Shown piece by piece: positions 26,196 through 35,500 of a stretch of 64,000 nucleotides of DNA. A program made the translations under genes and the position numbers. The stretch is from Halomonas sp. Bachu 37 (GTDB taxonomy: Bacteria > Pseudomonadota > Gammaproteobacteria > Pseudomonadales > Halomonadaceae): the NCBI RefSeq assembly GCF_039691755.1, contig NZ_CP137552.1:2232001-2296000 (forward strand). The letters are read 5' to 3'. Position 1 is the first letter of the stretch. Each line of letters starts with the position of its first letter. The notes under the pieces were generated by a model. The model saw only the letters and a list, made by a program, of their open reading frames with translations. It had not been told where the DNA came from and ran no database searches.

Positions 26196-27407
26196 CTAGC
26201 CAGCTTGAGGCTCCAGCTCCACCTTGATCCAGCCCTCCTCGCGCCGGTCGAACGACTCGAACGCGCTCAAGGCATCGGGCATGGGCTCGTCCTGAGTCAG
26301 GATCATGGCGGGATCGACCTTGCCCGCCAGGGTTAGCTCGATCAGCTTGGGAATATACTTGCGGTGGTGGCAGTTACCCATATGCATCGTCAGGTTGCGG
26401 TTCATCGCCATGCCAATGGGAAAGGCGCGGAAATCCGGCGGATACACGCCGATGATCGATAGTGTTCCCGCCTTGGCCAAACCTTCCACCGCCCATTGCA
26501 GCGCCTGGCTGGGGCCGTCGCCGGGTTGCCAGAGATCGCCTGACGGGTTGGCGTCGGGGGCGTTCTTCCTCGCTTCCTTCTCTTGACCCTGAGCATCGCC
26601 GTGTTCGGCCGCCGGGCCGTGGTGGGCGTGTTCGGCATCCACACCGACCGCGTCGATGGCACGGTCCGCACCGATACCGCCGGTCAGGCGTTGCAGGGTT
26701 TCCACCGGGTCCTCACGCTCGAAGTTGATCACCTCGGCACCCAGCTTGCGCGCCTTGTCGAGGCGGTCCTGGTGCGAATCGATGGCGAATACCCGCCCGG
26801 CGCCCAGCAGGAAGGCGCTGACGACGGCGAACAGCCCCACCGGCCCGCAGCCATACACGGCCACGGTATCGCCGTCGTTGATCTCGGCGGACACCGCCCC
26901 GAAGTAGCCGGTGGGAAAGATATCCGACATGGCGATGGCCTGGTCGTCGCTGATCGCATCGGGCAGTTTCACCAGGCCCACATGGGCGAAGGGGATGCGC
27001 GCCTTTTCCGCCTGCAGGCCGTGGAACGGCCCGGTCGGCTTGGGGCCACCGTAAAATGAGGTGCCGGCCTGCTTGCCGTTGGGGTTGGCGACATCGCACT
27101 GGGCGTAATACCCGGCACGGCAATAAGAGCAGGTGCCGCAGGCAATGGTGGACGGAATCACCACCCGGTCGCCTACCGAGAGGTTGCGCACGTCATCGCC
27201 CACCTGCTCGATGATGCCGACCCCTTCATGGCCGAGGATGGTGCCCTCCTGCATATCGGAGAAGGTGCCGCGAATGAAGTGCAGGTCGGTGCCGCACAGC
27301 GCGGACGTGGTAATTCTGACGATGGCATCAGTGGGTTCCTGGATCGTCGGCTCGGGAACGTCATCGAGCCGGATATCACCGATTCCATGGTAAACGATGG
27401 CTTTCAT
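26196..27407 (-). CDS. Zinc-dependent alcohol dehydrogenase, formaldehyde-dehydrogenase-like subgroup
   Basis: 403 residues of the medium-chain dehydrogenase family. Catalytic zinc residues in SALCGTDLHFIRG (Cys) and TILGHEGVG (His-Glu); structural zinc cluster in ACGTCSYCRAGYYAQC; NAD-binding Rossmann motif VAVYGCGPVGLFAV with an acidic residue after the second strand (FAIDSHQDRLDKAR). The segment EHAHHGPAAEHGDAQGQEKEARKN is the long loop of the glutathione-independent formaldehyde dehydrogenase-like subgroup. AGGAG is well placed before the ATG. It is a single gene; its upstream region holds a 24-bp direct repeat. The physiological substrate is unknown. Confidence 0.88.
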   Translation of the reverse strand: MKAIVYHGIGDIRLDDVPEPTIQEPTDAIVRITTSALCGTDLHFIRGTFSDMQEGTILGHEGVGIIEQVGDDVRNLSVGDRVVIPSTIACGTCSYCRAGYYAQCDVANPNGKQAGTSFYGGPKPTGPFHGLQAEKARIPFAHVGLVKLPDAISDDQAIAMSDIFPTGYFGAVSAEINDGDTVAVYGCGPVGLFAVVSAFLLGAGRVFAIDSHQDRLDKARKLGAEVINFEREDPVETLQRLTGGIGADRAIDAVGVDAEHAHHGPAAEHGDAQGQEKEARKNAPDANPSGDLWQPGDGPSQALQWAVEGLAKAGTLSIIGVYPPDFRAFPIGMAMNRNLTMHMGNCHHRKYIPKLIELTLAGKVDPAMILTQDEPMPDALSAFESFDRREEGWIKVELEPQAG

Positions 27408-27543
27408 CTCGCTCTCCTATGCTTGGTTGCTACTCGCTATTGGCTGCTCGCTCGCTGGCTCTCCTGAAACGGGAACTCCAAGGGGCTGACCACTCGGTCT
27501 CCCGCAGAGTCGTTCTTCCAGCGTAGTGACAGCAAGCGGCAAA

Positions 27544-27612
27544 GGCCAAGCGCTAGCGATAAAGAAGGGCCAAGCGCTAGCGATAAAAATCAGAAAACCA
27601 AGCGGCAGCGAT
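27544..27612. repeat. 24-bp direct repeats upstream of the dehydrogenase gene
   Basis: GGCCAAGCGCTAGCGATAAA occurs at 27544 and again at 27568; a degenerate third copy (CCAAGCGGCAGCGATAA) follows near 27598. They lie between the dehydrogenase start and the NlpC/P60 stop. Confidence 0.85.
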
Positions 27613-27628
27613 AACCAACCCAGCGGCG

Positions 27629-28210
27629 TCAAGGCGCCGGAGCCGCGGCTCCCAGAAAGCGCTCCTGCCAGTAGTCGATATCCAGCGGCACGCTGACCAC
27701 CTCCCGGCCGCGTCCCGGCGCATGAATCATCTGCCGGTCGCCACGATAGATGCCCACGTGGGTCGCCTTGCGCCGGGAGCCGAAGAACAGCAAATCGCCC
27801 GGACGCGCCTCATCCACTGAAGGCAGGTGCTGGAACTGATCGTTGGCGGTGCGCGGCACGCCGATGCCGGCGGCGCGATAGGCCATCGTCACCAGGCCCG
27901 AACAGTCCACACCCTCGGCGCTGGTGCCGCCAAGCCGGTAGGGCGTGCCCAGGGCTTGCTGAGCGTTCGCCAGAATCAGCGCCCGCTCCATGGAGAGCCC
28001 TTCCTGATTGATTGGTGCTTCCCGCGTGGCGATATCCCGGCTGGCGCAGCCGGACAGCACCAGCAACGCCAGCGCCATCACCAGCGCCCCGAATGCCTTG
28101 GAAGAGTAGTTGAGAAAGTAGTTGAGAAAGTAACTGGGAAAGTAAATGAGAAAGTAACGCGCGGTGGAAAACCGGCAGGTAAGTGAAAACAGGGATGCGC
28201 GGGTAAACAT
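27629..28210 (-). CDS. NlpC/P60 (C40) peptidoglycan hydrolase lipoprotein
   Basis: 193 residues. The hydrophobic stretch MALALLVLSGC is a type II signal with lipobox LSGC; the NlpC/P60 domain follows (about 75-190) with the catalytic triad visible: Cys in GVDCSGLVTMAYRAAG, His in ATHVGIYRGD, and a third polar residue in QMIHAPG. It would cut peptide bonds in peptidoglycan stems at the outer membrane. The ATG at 28210 is used because GGAG lies 5 bases upstream. This gives an unusually long n-region of about 45 residues, coded partly by a 12-bp tandem repeat (YFLNYFLNY). An internal ATG at 28078 would give a normal signal peptide but lacks a good ribosome site. Confidence 0.85.
   Translation of the reverse strand: MFTRASLFSLTCRFSTARYFLIYFPSYFLNYFLNYSSKAFGALVMALALLVLSGCASRDIATREAPINQEGLSMERALILANAQQALGTPYRLGGTSAEGVDCSGLVTMAYRAAGIGVPRTANDQFQHLPSVDEARPGDLLFFGSRRKATHVGIYRGDRQMIHAPGRGREVVSVPLDIDYWQERFLGAAAPAP
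28106..28153. repeat. 12-bp tandem repeat in the lipoprotein's N-region
   Basis: Four tandem 12-bp units, two exact (GTAGTTGAGAAA) and two diverged (GTAACTGGGAAA, GTAAATGAGAAA). In frame on the minus strand, they code the repeated F-x-x-Y-F pattern before the signal peptide. Confidence 0.85.
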
Positions 28211-28312
28211 GGACACTCCGTTTCTTGATCGCCACAGACTTCACTATGGCCTAGCGTCCATGCTTGCACCACTATGGTAGAGTTCGATGAGATTCACCTT
28301 CCCCGGAACGGC

Positions 28313-29344
28313 ATGAGCGAGAGCGATTCCTACCACCATCCGCTGGTACGCGATCTGGCGTGGTTGATCGAAGCGCCGGATATCGTCAGTCCCGAAAACG
28401 CCAGCCCCGCGCTATCGCCCCTCTGGGCCGGAAGGCCCACCCTCGCCGAGCTGGGGCTGGAATCATCGGCAACACGCGCCCGCTGGCTTGCCGCCCGCGA
28501 ACGCCATCCGGCGCATCTCGAACAGGCCATCGGCACCGCCGTCAGCGCCCGCATGGGGCATTATCACGAACGCCTCTGGCACTACCTGCTGGAACACGCC
28601 CCAGGCACGCGACTGCTGGCGAGCAACATTCGTATCATCGAGCGGCGCATTACCTTGGGTGAACTGGACATGGTCTACCGCACCTGCCACGACCCCGCGC
28701 TCGTTCATCTGGAAGTCGCCATCAAGTTCTATCTCGGTCTGCCCGAAGGGCCAGGAGCCGCCGACAGTCAAAGCCGCTGGATAGGCCCCGGCGGGCTGGA
28801 TAGCCTGGCCATCAAACGCGACCACATGCAGCGTCGCCAGCTGCCGCTCTCCGCCACGCCCGCCGCCCATGCCACCCTGCGCCACTGGCTCGCCCCGCGG
28901 GATACCGCCTCCGCCGAAGCCCCGCTTGCGCTCACCCAGCGCCTGGCCATGCCAGGGGTGCTGTTCTACCCCTTTCACGCTGAGCTGCCGGCTCCCACCG
29001 GCGCCAACCCGCACCACCTGCGCGGCACCTGGGTAAGATGGGGCGACTGGCCCAAATTCATGGCGCAACTGCCTGCCGCCACCCAGGGGGCGCTGCTGGA
29101 CAAGCCCCACTGGCTCGCCCCGCCCCATCCTAGCCGTCTGTGTCCTTTAACAGAGCTGCTCCCGGCGCTGCACCGGCACTTTGCTCGAACCGACCTGCCC
29201 TTGCAGATGATGGTGCATTGCCCCTTCGCCGCCAGCTCCAGCCATGCGCTTGCTCCGGAATCGAATTGGCAGCGCATCTTTCTCGTCGCCGACGACTGGC
29301 CGAACCGCATTCCCCTGCCGCCGGGCAGAAATTCCTCAAGTTAG
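28313..29344 (+). CDS. DUF1853 family protein
   Basis: 343 residues. Matches DUF1853: HHPLVRDLAWLIEAPDIV at the N-terminus, LERAIG-like HLEQAIGTAVSARMGHYHERLWHYLLEH, then the nuclease-like core NIRIIERRITLGELDMVY..HLEVAIKFYLG, whose E/D-E-K arrangement is like restriction-endonuclease folds, and a late DHMQRRQLPLS. The ATG at 28313 (CGGAAC upstream) gives the family N-terminus; 28274 is an alternative. No signal peptide. Possible PD-(D/E)XK-like fold is my inference from the residue pattern; the family's function is not known to me. Confidence 0.8.
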   Translation: MSESDSYHHPLVRDLAWLIEAPDIVSPENASPALSPLWAGRPTLAELGLESSATRARWLAARERHPAHLEQAIGTAVSARMGHYHERLWHYLLEHAPGTRLLASNIRIIERRITLGELDMVYRTCHDPALVHLEVAIKFYLGLPEGPGAADSQSRWIGPGGLDSLAIKRDHMQRRQLPLSATPAAHATLRHWLAPRDTASAEAPLALTQRLAMPGVLFYPFHAELPAPTGANPHHLRGTWVRWGDWPKFMAQLPAATQGALLDKPHWLAPPHPSRLCPLTELLPALHRHFARTDLPLQMMVHCPFAASSSHALAPESNWQRIFLVADDWPNRIPLPPGRNSSS

Positions 29345-29465
29345 TCTTTGTCCGGCCGAAAGGTTAAAGTAACCAGAATAAACTAGTTTTGTAGTACTTC
29401 CTGGATGTCACAGTACCCTTCGGGTGTCATGTTGGTATACGAACTACGCAAAAAGGACGCTAGGC

Positions 29466-30854
29466 ATGGCTTCAATTTCTTCACTCGGCGTTGGTTCCGG
29501 GCTCGACCTGAGCGGCCTGCTGGACCAGTTGCGTTCTGCTGAACGGCAGAAGCTTCAGCCGATTACACAGCAGAAAACCCAGGAGCAGGCCAAGGTTTCG
29601 GCCTACGGGCGCCTCAAATCCGGGCTGAGTGAGCTTCAAGATGCTGTTGGCAAGTTGAATAGCAACTCGCTCTATCAGGGTTTGAAAGCCAATGTGCAGG
29701 GCGGCGAAGGCATGACCGCCACCACCAGCGCGGAGGCCAACCCTGGCCGCTACGAGGTTGCCATCACCAATACCGCCCGTGCCGGCAGCTTGGCCAGTAC
29801 AGGGGTAAGCAGCCTAGATACCGTGCTGACTACAACTACAGATACGGCAAGCCTTCAGCTTACCTTCGGCGATGCCGAAGCAGGAACGACGACCAAAACG
29901 GTCGAATTGGAGGCAGGCCTCACACTGGAGGGTGTCCGCGACGCCATCAACGCCGACCCGGATGCTGGCGTCAATGCTTCCATCATCAACGACGGAAGCG
30001 AGAATGGCTACCGCCTGGTACTGTCCTCCAAGGAAACCGGCGCCGAAGCCGGAATTTCCGGCATGTCCTTCGCCAACTTCACTGACGCCAACCTGAAAGG
30101 GGATGCCGGTACTCATCAGAAGGGGCTGGACGCCAAGCTGAAGATCAACGGTATCGACATCACCAGTTCCACCAATACGGTGGAAGGAGCCATTCAGGGC
30201 GTCACCCTGCAGCTGGACCCTGGCCTAGCGAATGAAACCCGCAGCCTCATCGTAGAAAAAGATGAGGAATCGATACGAGAGGCCGTTCAAAGCTTCGTCG
30301 ATATCTATAACAAGCTCGATTCTACCCTGGGGCGCATGACCCAAGGGGTAGGAGAAGCCGCCGGTGAACTGGTAGGGGATCGAACCGTACGCACCATCGA
30401 GACCGGCCTCAGCCGCAACCTGACGGATAGCGTATTGGGTGGCGAGCTGACGATGATGTCGCAGGTCGGCATCTCCCTGAAAGCAGACGGCCGATTGGAG
30501 CTGGATACAGCCAAGCTGAACGAAGTCATGGCCGATAATCCGCAGGCGCTGGCGGATTTCTTTGCCGGCGCCGATGAAAAGGCGGGCATGGCGGGCCGGT
30601 TGGAAGCCACACTAGGACGTGCGCTCGACGACGAGAATGGCATGATTCAGCGTGCCGTGAGCGGGTCTGAGGCTCGCGTAGCAAGCCTGGATACGCGTTT
30701 CGAGCGCACGGAGCAGAGTATTGAGCGCACCATCAGCCGATATCAAAAGCAGTTTTCCCAGCTCGATAGCATGATGTCCCAGATGAACTCAACGAGCGGC
30801 TACCTATTTCAGCAGCTCAATATGATCAACGGGCAGATGGCAAGCGGTAATTAA
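29466..30854 (+). CDS. fliD: Flagellar filament cap protein FliD
   Basis: 462 residues. FliD forms the cap at the filament tip and helps flagellin subunits fold into place. FliD N-terminal domain (about 1-100: ISSLGVGSGLDLSGLLDQLRSAE) and C-terminal domain (about 220-445: KGLDAKLKINGIDITSSTNTVE, SFVDIYNKLDSTL, MTQGVGEAAG, MSQVGISLKADGRLELD) with coiled-coil ends at both termini. The ATG at 29466 is preceded by AAGGA; the in-frame upstream ATG gives no FliD sequence. No fliS or fliT follows, which is unusual; the next genes are a flagellin relic and fliC. Confidence 0.95.
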   Translation: MASISSLGVGSGLDLSGLLDQLRSAERQKLQPITQQKTQEQAKVSAYGRLKSGLSELQDAVGKLNSNSLYQGLKANVQGGEGMTATTSAEANPGRYEVAITNTARAGSLASTGVSSLDTVLTTTTDTASLQLTFGDAEAGTTTKTVELEAGLTLEGVRDAINADPDAGVNASIINDGSENGYRLVLSSKETGAEAGISGMSFANFTDANLKGDAGTHQKGLDAKLKINGIDITSSTNTVEGAIQGVTLQLDPGLANETRSLIVEKDEESIREAVQSFVDIYNKLDSTLGRMTQGVGEAAGELVGDRTVRTIETGLSRNLTDSVLGGELTMMSQVGISLKADGRLELDTAKLNEVMADNPQALADFFAGADEKAGMAGRLEATLGRALDDENGMIQRAVSGSEARVASLDTRFERTEQSIERTISRYQKQFSQLDSMMSQMNSTSGYLFQQLNMINGQMASGN

Positions 30855-30887
30855 ACTATTGTTTCGTACGCGAAATGACTGACTAAA

Positions 30888-30910
30888 AGCAAGGCGTGCC
30901 CCGCCTTGCT
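30888..30910. terminator. Hairpin after fliD
   Basis: AGCAAGGCG, loop TGCCC, CGCCTTGCT. It lies 34 bp after the fliD stop and lacks a T-run, so it may be a rho-dependent or mRNA-stabilising 3' end. It also lies downstream of the minus-strand flagellin relic. Confidence 0.5.
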
Positions 30911-30978
30911 ATAGTCAAGCACCTGAAGGTGAATATTACGCCCCACCAGTGCAAAAAAACCAATACATGCCGTGGTGA

Positions 30979-31240
30979 TTAGTTCGCCCGCGCTAACATG
31001 GCATCGCCTGCCTGTTGCAGCACTGCGCCTTCACCAGTTGCGAAGCTTCTTCGACGTAATCCGCATCCATAATGCGTGACTGTGCCGCTTGCGTGGCAGT
31101 AGACTGCTTTGCCAGCCCTTCAATCGCATCCTCAAAGCGGCGCTGCAGCGCGCCATACTGGCTACGGTAGTCATCCACCTGATCATGGACTCTTGCAAGT
31201 ATTGATAATCGTCATTGATGCCCATCCTGCTTGTTAATTG
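30979..31240 (-). pseudogene. Flagellin C-terminal relic
   Basis: On the minus strand, broken frames add up to a flagellin C-terminus: VDDYRSQYGALQRRFEDAIEG, then AQSRIMDADYVEEASQLVKAQ, then after a frameshift VLQQAGDAMLARAN and a stop (30979-30981). These match the D0/D1 end of FliC (GAMQNRFE..SRIEDADYA..QILEQAG). At least two frame breaks are present, and the N-terminal 80 per cent of the gene is missing. It faces away from the intact fliC 200 bp to its right. A third flagellin copy once existed here. Confidence 0.8.
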
Positions 31241-31356
31241 CTCATTATCTTAAGTAAAGCAGGCCTCGAAGTCATCGCCTAGCTGCGTCAAAACCACTTG
31301 CTTAGAAGAAAATTAGTTAAGTTACGAAAAATTACCTTTTTTTTTGGAAAAGTACC

Positions 31357-31383
31357 TAAAGTTTGCCGCCGTCTGGCCGTAAC
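31357..31383 (+). promoter_or_regulatory. Sigma28 (FliA) promoter of fliC
   Basis: TAAA, 15-base spacer, GCCGTAAC: a near-consensus class III flagellar promoter (consensus TAAA-N15-GCCGATAA). It lies 70 bp upstream of the fliC start. Confidence 0.85.
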
Positions 31384-31452
31384 ACAGTATAGAGCGGCAC
31401 ATATGCCGTAGGGCAGGTCAAGTGGCCATGTAAAGCGTGAAGGAGAATTCAC

Positions 31453-32385
31453 ATGTCAGTGATTAATAGCAACATTACGGCTCTGGTAGCCCAAAATAAC
31501 CTCAAAAGCTCTCAGAGTTCGCTTGCTCAAGCTCAAGAGCGTTTGAGCTCTGGCTTGCGCATCAACAGTGCTTCTGATGACGCGGCGGGCCAGGCGATTG
31601 CCAACCGCATGAGCAGTACGATCACGGGCCTGAACCAAGCGTCTCGTAACGCCAATGACGGAATTTCACTGGCGCAAACTGCTGAAGGTGCACTGGATCA
31701 GGTTAACGATAACCTGCAGCGTATTCGTGAGCTAACAGTTCAAGCGCAAAACGGTACTAACACCGCACAAGACATTGACTCTATTCAAGAAGAAGTTAAT
31801 GAGCGTTTGAAAGAGATCGATCGTGTCACGCAACAAACCGAGTTTAACGGTCGTGACGTATTCGATACCAAAACTTCAGTTGGTGGTACTGGCACTAACT
31901 TCTCCGTTCAGGTTGGCTCAGACGATAATCAGCGTATTGATATTTCAATTGGAGCCGCCAAAGCAGATGGTACTTCCAGCGCGACTGGTGGTTGGAACAT
32001 GTTCGATGCAGCAGGTACCAACGATGTAGCCTCAGTGGGTGGGGAAGCTCGTAGCGTAACTGCGCAAGGCTTCGATGTTCTTGATGGACGTTTATCTTCT
32101 GGTACGGGCTCGGGCGATGCTCTCGCCATCTTGGATAGCAAGATTGCTGCTGTTGACCAGGAGCGCAGTAACTTAGGTGCGATGCAGAACCGCTTTGAAA
32201 CAGCGCTGGATAACATCGAGACGACTTCTACCAACCTGCAAGGCGCGCGTTCACGCATTGAAGATGCTGACTACGCCGTTGAGGTTTCTAACCTGACGCG
32301 AGCGCAGATTCTGGAGCAGGCAGGTACGTCCATTCTTGCTCAGGCTAACCAGAGCCCGCAGAACGTACTTTCACTGCTGGGCTAA
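31453..32385 (+). CDS. fliC: Flagellin FliC
   Basis: 310-residue filament subunit. Conserved D0/D1 N-terminus (INSNITALVAQNNLKSSQSS, RLSSGLRINSASDDAAGQAIANRM, GISLAQTAEGAL..NLQRIRELTVQAQNGTN) and C-terminus (GAMQNRFETALDNIETTS, SRIEDADYAVEVSNLTRAQILEQAG..ANQSPQNVLSLLG), with only about 90 residues of variable D2 between them. Serines and threonines in the middle (AKADGTSSATGG) would be exposed and are possible glycosylation sites. Codon use is less GC-rich than its neighbours. Sigma28 promoter upstream, GAAGGAGAATT ribosome site, strong terminator downstream. It is exported unfolded by the flagellar type III system. Confidence 0.96.
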   Translation: MSVINSNITALVAQNNLKSSQSSLAQAQERLSSGLRINSASDDAAGQAIANRMSSTITGLNQASRNANDGISLAQTAEGALDQVNDNLQRIRELTVQAQNGTNTAQDIDSIQEEVNERLKEIDRVTQQTEFNGRDVFDTKTSVGGTGTNFSVQVGSDDNQRIDISIGAAKADGTSSATGGWNMFDAAGTNDVASVGGEARSVTAQGFDVLDGRLSSGTGSGDALAILDSKIAAVDQERSNLGAMQNRFETALDNIETTSTNLQGARSRIEDADYAVEVSNLTRAQILEQAGTSILAQANQSPQNVLSLLG

Positions 32386-32424
32386 GCGATACACTACAGC
32401 CAGCGTACGGCACGAAACACAGAG

Positions 32425-32451
32425 CCCGGGCTATTTGCCCGGGTTTTTTTT
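32425..32451 (+). terminator. Rho-independent terminator of fliC
   Basis: CCCGGGC, loop TATTT, GCCCGGG and eight T. It insulates fliC from the glycosyltransferase gene. Confidence 0.9.
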
Positions 32452-32471
32452 ATTATCAGCCGACCTAGGGC

Positions 32472-32501
32472 TTGATAAAGTAGTGGTAACGCAACAAATA
32501 T
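32472..32501 (+). promoter_or_regulatory. Possible sigma70 promoter of the glycosyltransferase gene
   Basis: TTGATA and AAATAT with an 18-base spacer, about 20 bp before the start codon, between the fliC terminator and a strong ribosome site (TAGGGAGG). Hexamers are imperfect. Confidence 0.4.
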
Positions 32502-32520
32502 TTGAACTTAGGGAGGCTCC

Positions 32521-35500
32521 ATGGCGAAGAAAAAAACACGTAGCAAAGCGAAAAAGACACAGCAAGCAAAGCGTATTACAACCAACTGGCCGCCGGCAGA
32601 TAAGTCTCATGACAAGCTTTATGACAATCTGGGTGTGCACCCCGAACAGGCTAAACGCTTTCTCACACTGCTTGATAATGAAAAATTTACCCAAGCACAA
32701 GCGTTAGCTCAGCAACTCACACGGGAATACCCTGAAAATGCGTTTGCCTGGAAAGCGCTAGGCACTAGTTATCTACAAGCGGGAGATGTACAAGAAGCGC
32801 ACTCGCCCTTGCATAAAGCGGTCGCTTTAGATGACCGAGATCCACTATCACTTACAAGCCTTGCCGCCGTCTATTATCAACAAGGCAACAACGAGCAAGC
32901 CATACAATACCAGAGCAAAGCGGTTGCGCTTGATCCTAGCTACGCACAGGGACGATTCCGGCTGGCAGAAATGTTACACAGTGCGGGTCAACAGGAACTT
33001 GCCATACCACATGTTGAAGCTGCAATCGATGGTGGTTTTGAGCCTTTTTCAAGTAAGCTTCTCTTAGGCGTGCTGCTGTATAATGCTAAGTATTTTAATC
33101 AAGCATTGTCGGTATACCACTTGCTAGAGAAAGAGTTCCCCCCGCATCCTTCCGTCTATAATAATTTGGGTAATTTATACAAAGACATTGGCCAGTACAA
33201 AAAAGCAGAATCGTACTATCAACAAGCATTGGAATTAGACCCAGGCTTTGTGATGGCATATTCCAATATCTTTTTTTCAAAACATTACAACCCTGATGCC
33301 ACACAAGAAGAGATACATGCGTTTGCTAAACAGTGGGATAAAAAATTTGCATTGCCACGCATGCCTGCGCCCACGAATGTTAATGATGAAACCAAGCCAC
33401 TACGCGTTGGCTTGATTTCATCAGGGTTCCGCCTGCACCCGGTAGGGCAGATGATTTCAGCTGCTTTACAGCATAGCCGTTCGGATATTCACTTTTATGG
33501 CTATAGCACTCGCGACCAAACCGACTTTATTACTCAAAAAGTACGGGATGCGTGTAAAGTTTGGCGGCCAATTCGTCACCTTTCGCAATACGAGGTGGCC
33601 CAACAATTACGAGACGACAAACTTGATATCCTTATCGACTTATCTGGCCACGGTGATGGAAACTGCTTACAAGCTATCTCCATGCGTCCAGCGCCGCTTT
33701 GTGTTAAGTGGGTTGGGGGCTTGGTCAATACCATGGGTGTGGAGAGTATTGATTACTTGATCTCAGATCATATCGAAACCCCCGAAGGCGTTGATGATCA
33801 ATACACGGAAAAGCTTATCCGCCTGCCGGATGATTACATCTGTTACATGCCGCCTCCGTATTCACCGGCTACCAACTCTTTGCCTGCGTTAAAAAATCGC
33901 TACATCACATTGGGGTGTTTGAATAACCCGGCAAAAATCAGCGCCGAGTTGTTAGAACAGTGGGCTAGGCTAATGCACGAGTTGCCTGAAAGCCGGCTCC
34001 TATTACGCGGCGCTCAGTATGAAAGCGAAGATTTTTGCCGATGGATTTGGGAAGAGATGTCTCAGCATGGCATCGAACAATATCGCGTGTTGCTTGAAGG
34101 TCCTATTCGTCACAAAGATTTTATCGCGACGTACCAACGCATTGATATCGCCTTGGATACCTGGCCTTACTCAGGCGGCTTAACAACGTGCGAAGCCATG
34201 CTGATGGGCGTGCCAGTGGTAACGCTGCCTGGCCCTACCTTTGCGGGCCGCCACAGTGCAACACACCTGATCAATGCCGGGTTGAATGAGTTAGTGACCA
34301 CTAGCTGGGAGGAGTACCGCCAGCGAGTGTTGGAACTCGCAAGCGACTTGCCCAACCTTGCGGTTATTCGTGCTGGTTTGCGTACCATTTTGCATTATTC
34401 TCCGGTATGCGATGCGCCGCGTTTTGCCAATCACTTCAACAATGCCCTGCGCGCGATTTGGCTGCGCTACTGCGAAGGCAAATCGCCAGAAGCGCTGACG
34501 TTTAACAAAGAAGGCGAGCTGTGGTTTGAGGATAACAAGGAACCGCTAGAACTGCCCGAAGCCCGTAGCGAAGAAATAGAAGAAGGTGAAGAAAGCGAGA
34601 GCTTTGAATGGCAGCTTGATGAGCCAGTCACCATTATCGATAACGCTGCCGTGCTCCCACGACACCTCGATTACCCTAACTGGATGGCCAGTGGCCACCT
34701 AGCGGTGATCAGCTTTGACCCGGCAAGCCTGCTAAATAAAAAAGTCGATGAGCTTAAAGCGTTCGGGGAACTGCATCACTACCCCCACGCTGTTCTCGGC
34801 GATGGCCAGCCCGCCACGCTTTACGCCGCGCTAGAGGCTGAAAAAGGCAGCACGCTTAAGCCTTTGCCAGAAGAGGAGCAGCCAGAATACCTACGCGATA
34901 AAGTAAAAACACTGGCAGAGTTGCCCATCAGTACAGTAAGGCTAGACGACATCGAGGGTATTCCTAACGTCGATGTGCTGGTTCTCGATGACCTACACGA
35001 TGCCATGAAGGTGTTAGAAAACGGCGAACAAACATTAAAAAACACCCTTCTGATTCAGGTGAAGGTCGCCTTTCAGCCGACTCATGAGCGCCAGCCTAAT
35101 CTTGCTGAACTGCAGCATTGGGCAAGCCAAAAAGGGTTTAAGTTTTTACGTTTAGAAAATCTAAAGTATATGGATGTAGAACTGCTGGCTGCAGATGCTA
35201 TCTTTATTAAAAAAGGGGGCGATAAAAATAAGATAAACTGGATGCTTTCAAATTTCTATCATAAAAAAAATGATAAAGAAGGGTATAGAAGTGACGTTCG
35301 TCATAAAAATATCTCAGAAGTAAACGTTAAAAGTACCACGGGAGAATTGGATGCATTAGCTGGAAATGGAGTGCAAACAAAAAAACATCATTATGAAAGC
35401 AAAAATGATATTATTCCTTTTTTAAGCTATGACGAAAATGGAGAAAAAAATAAAATACTCTTTGTATGCTCACGTGGCGAGACATTTATTAAGCCTATAG

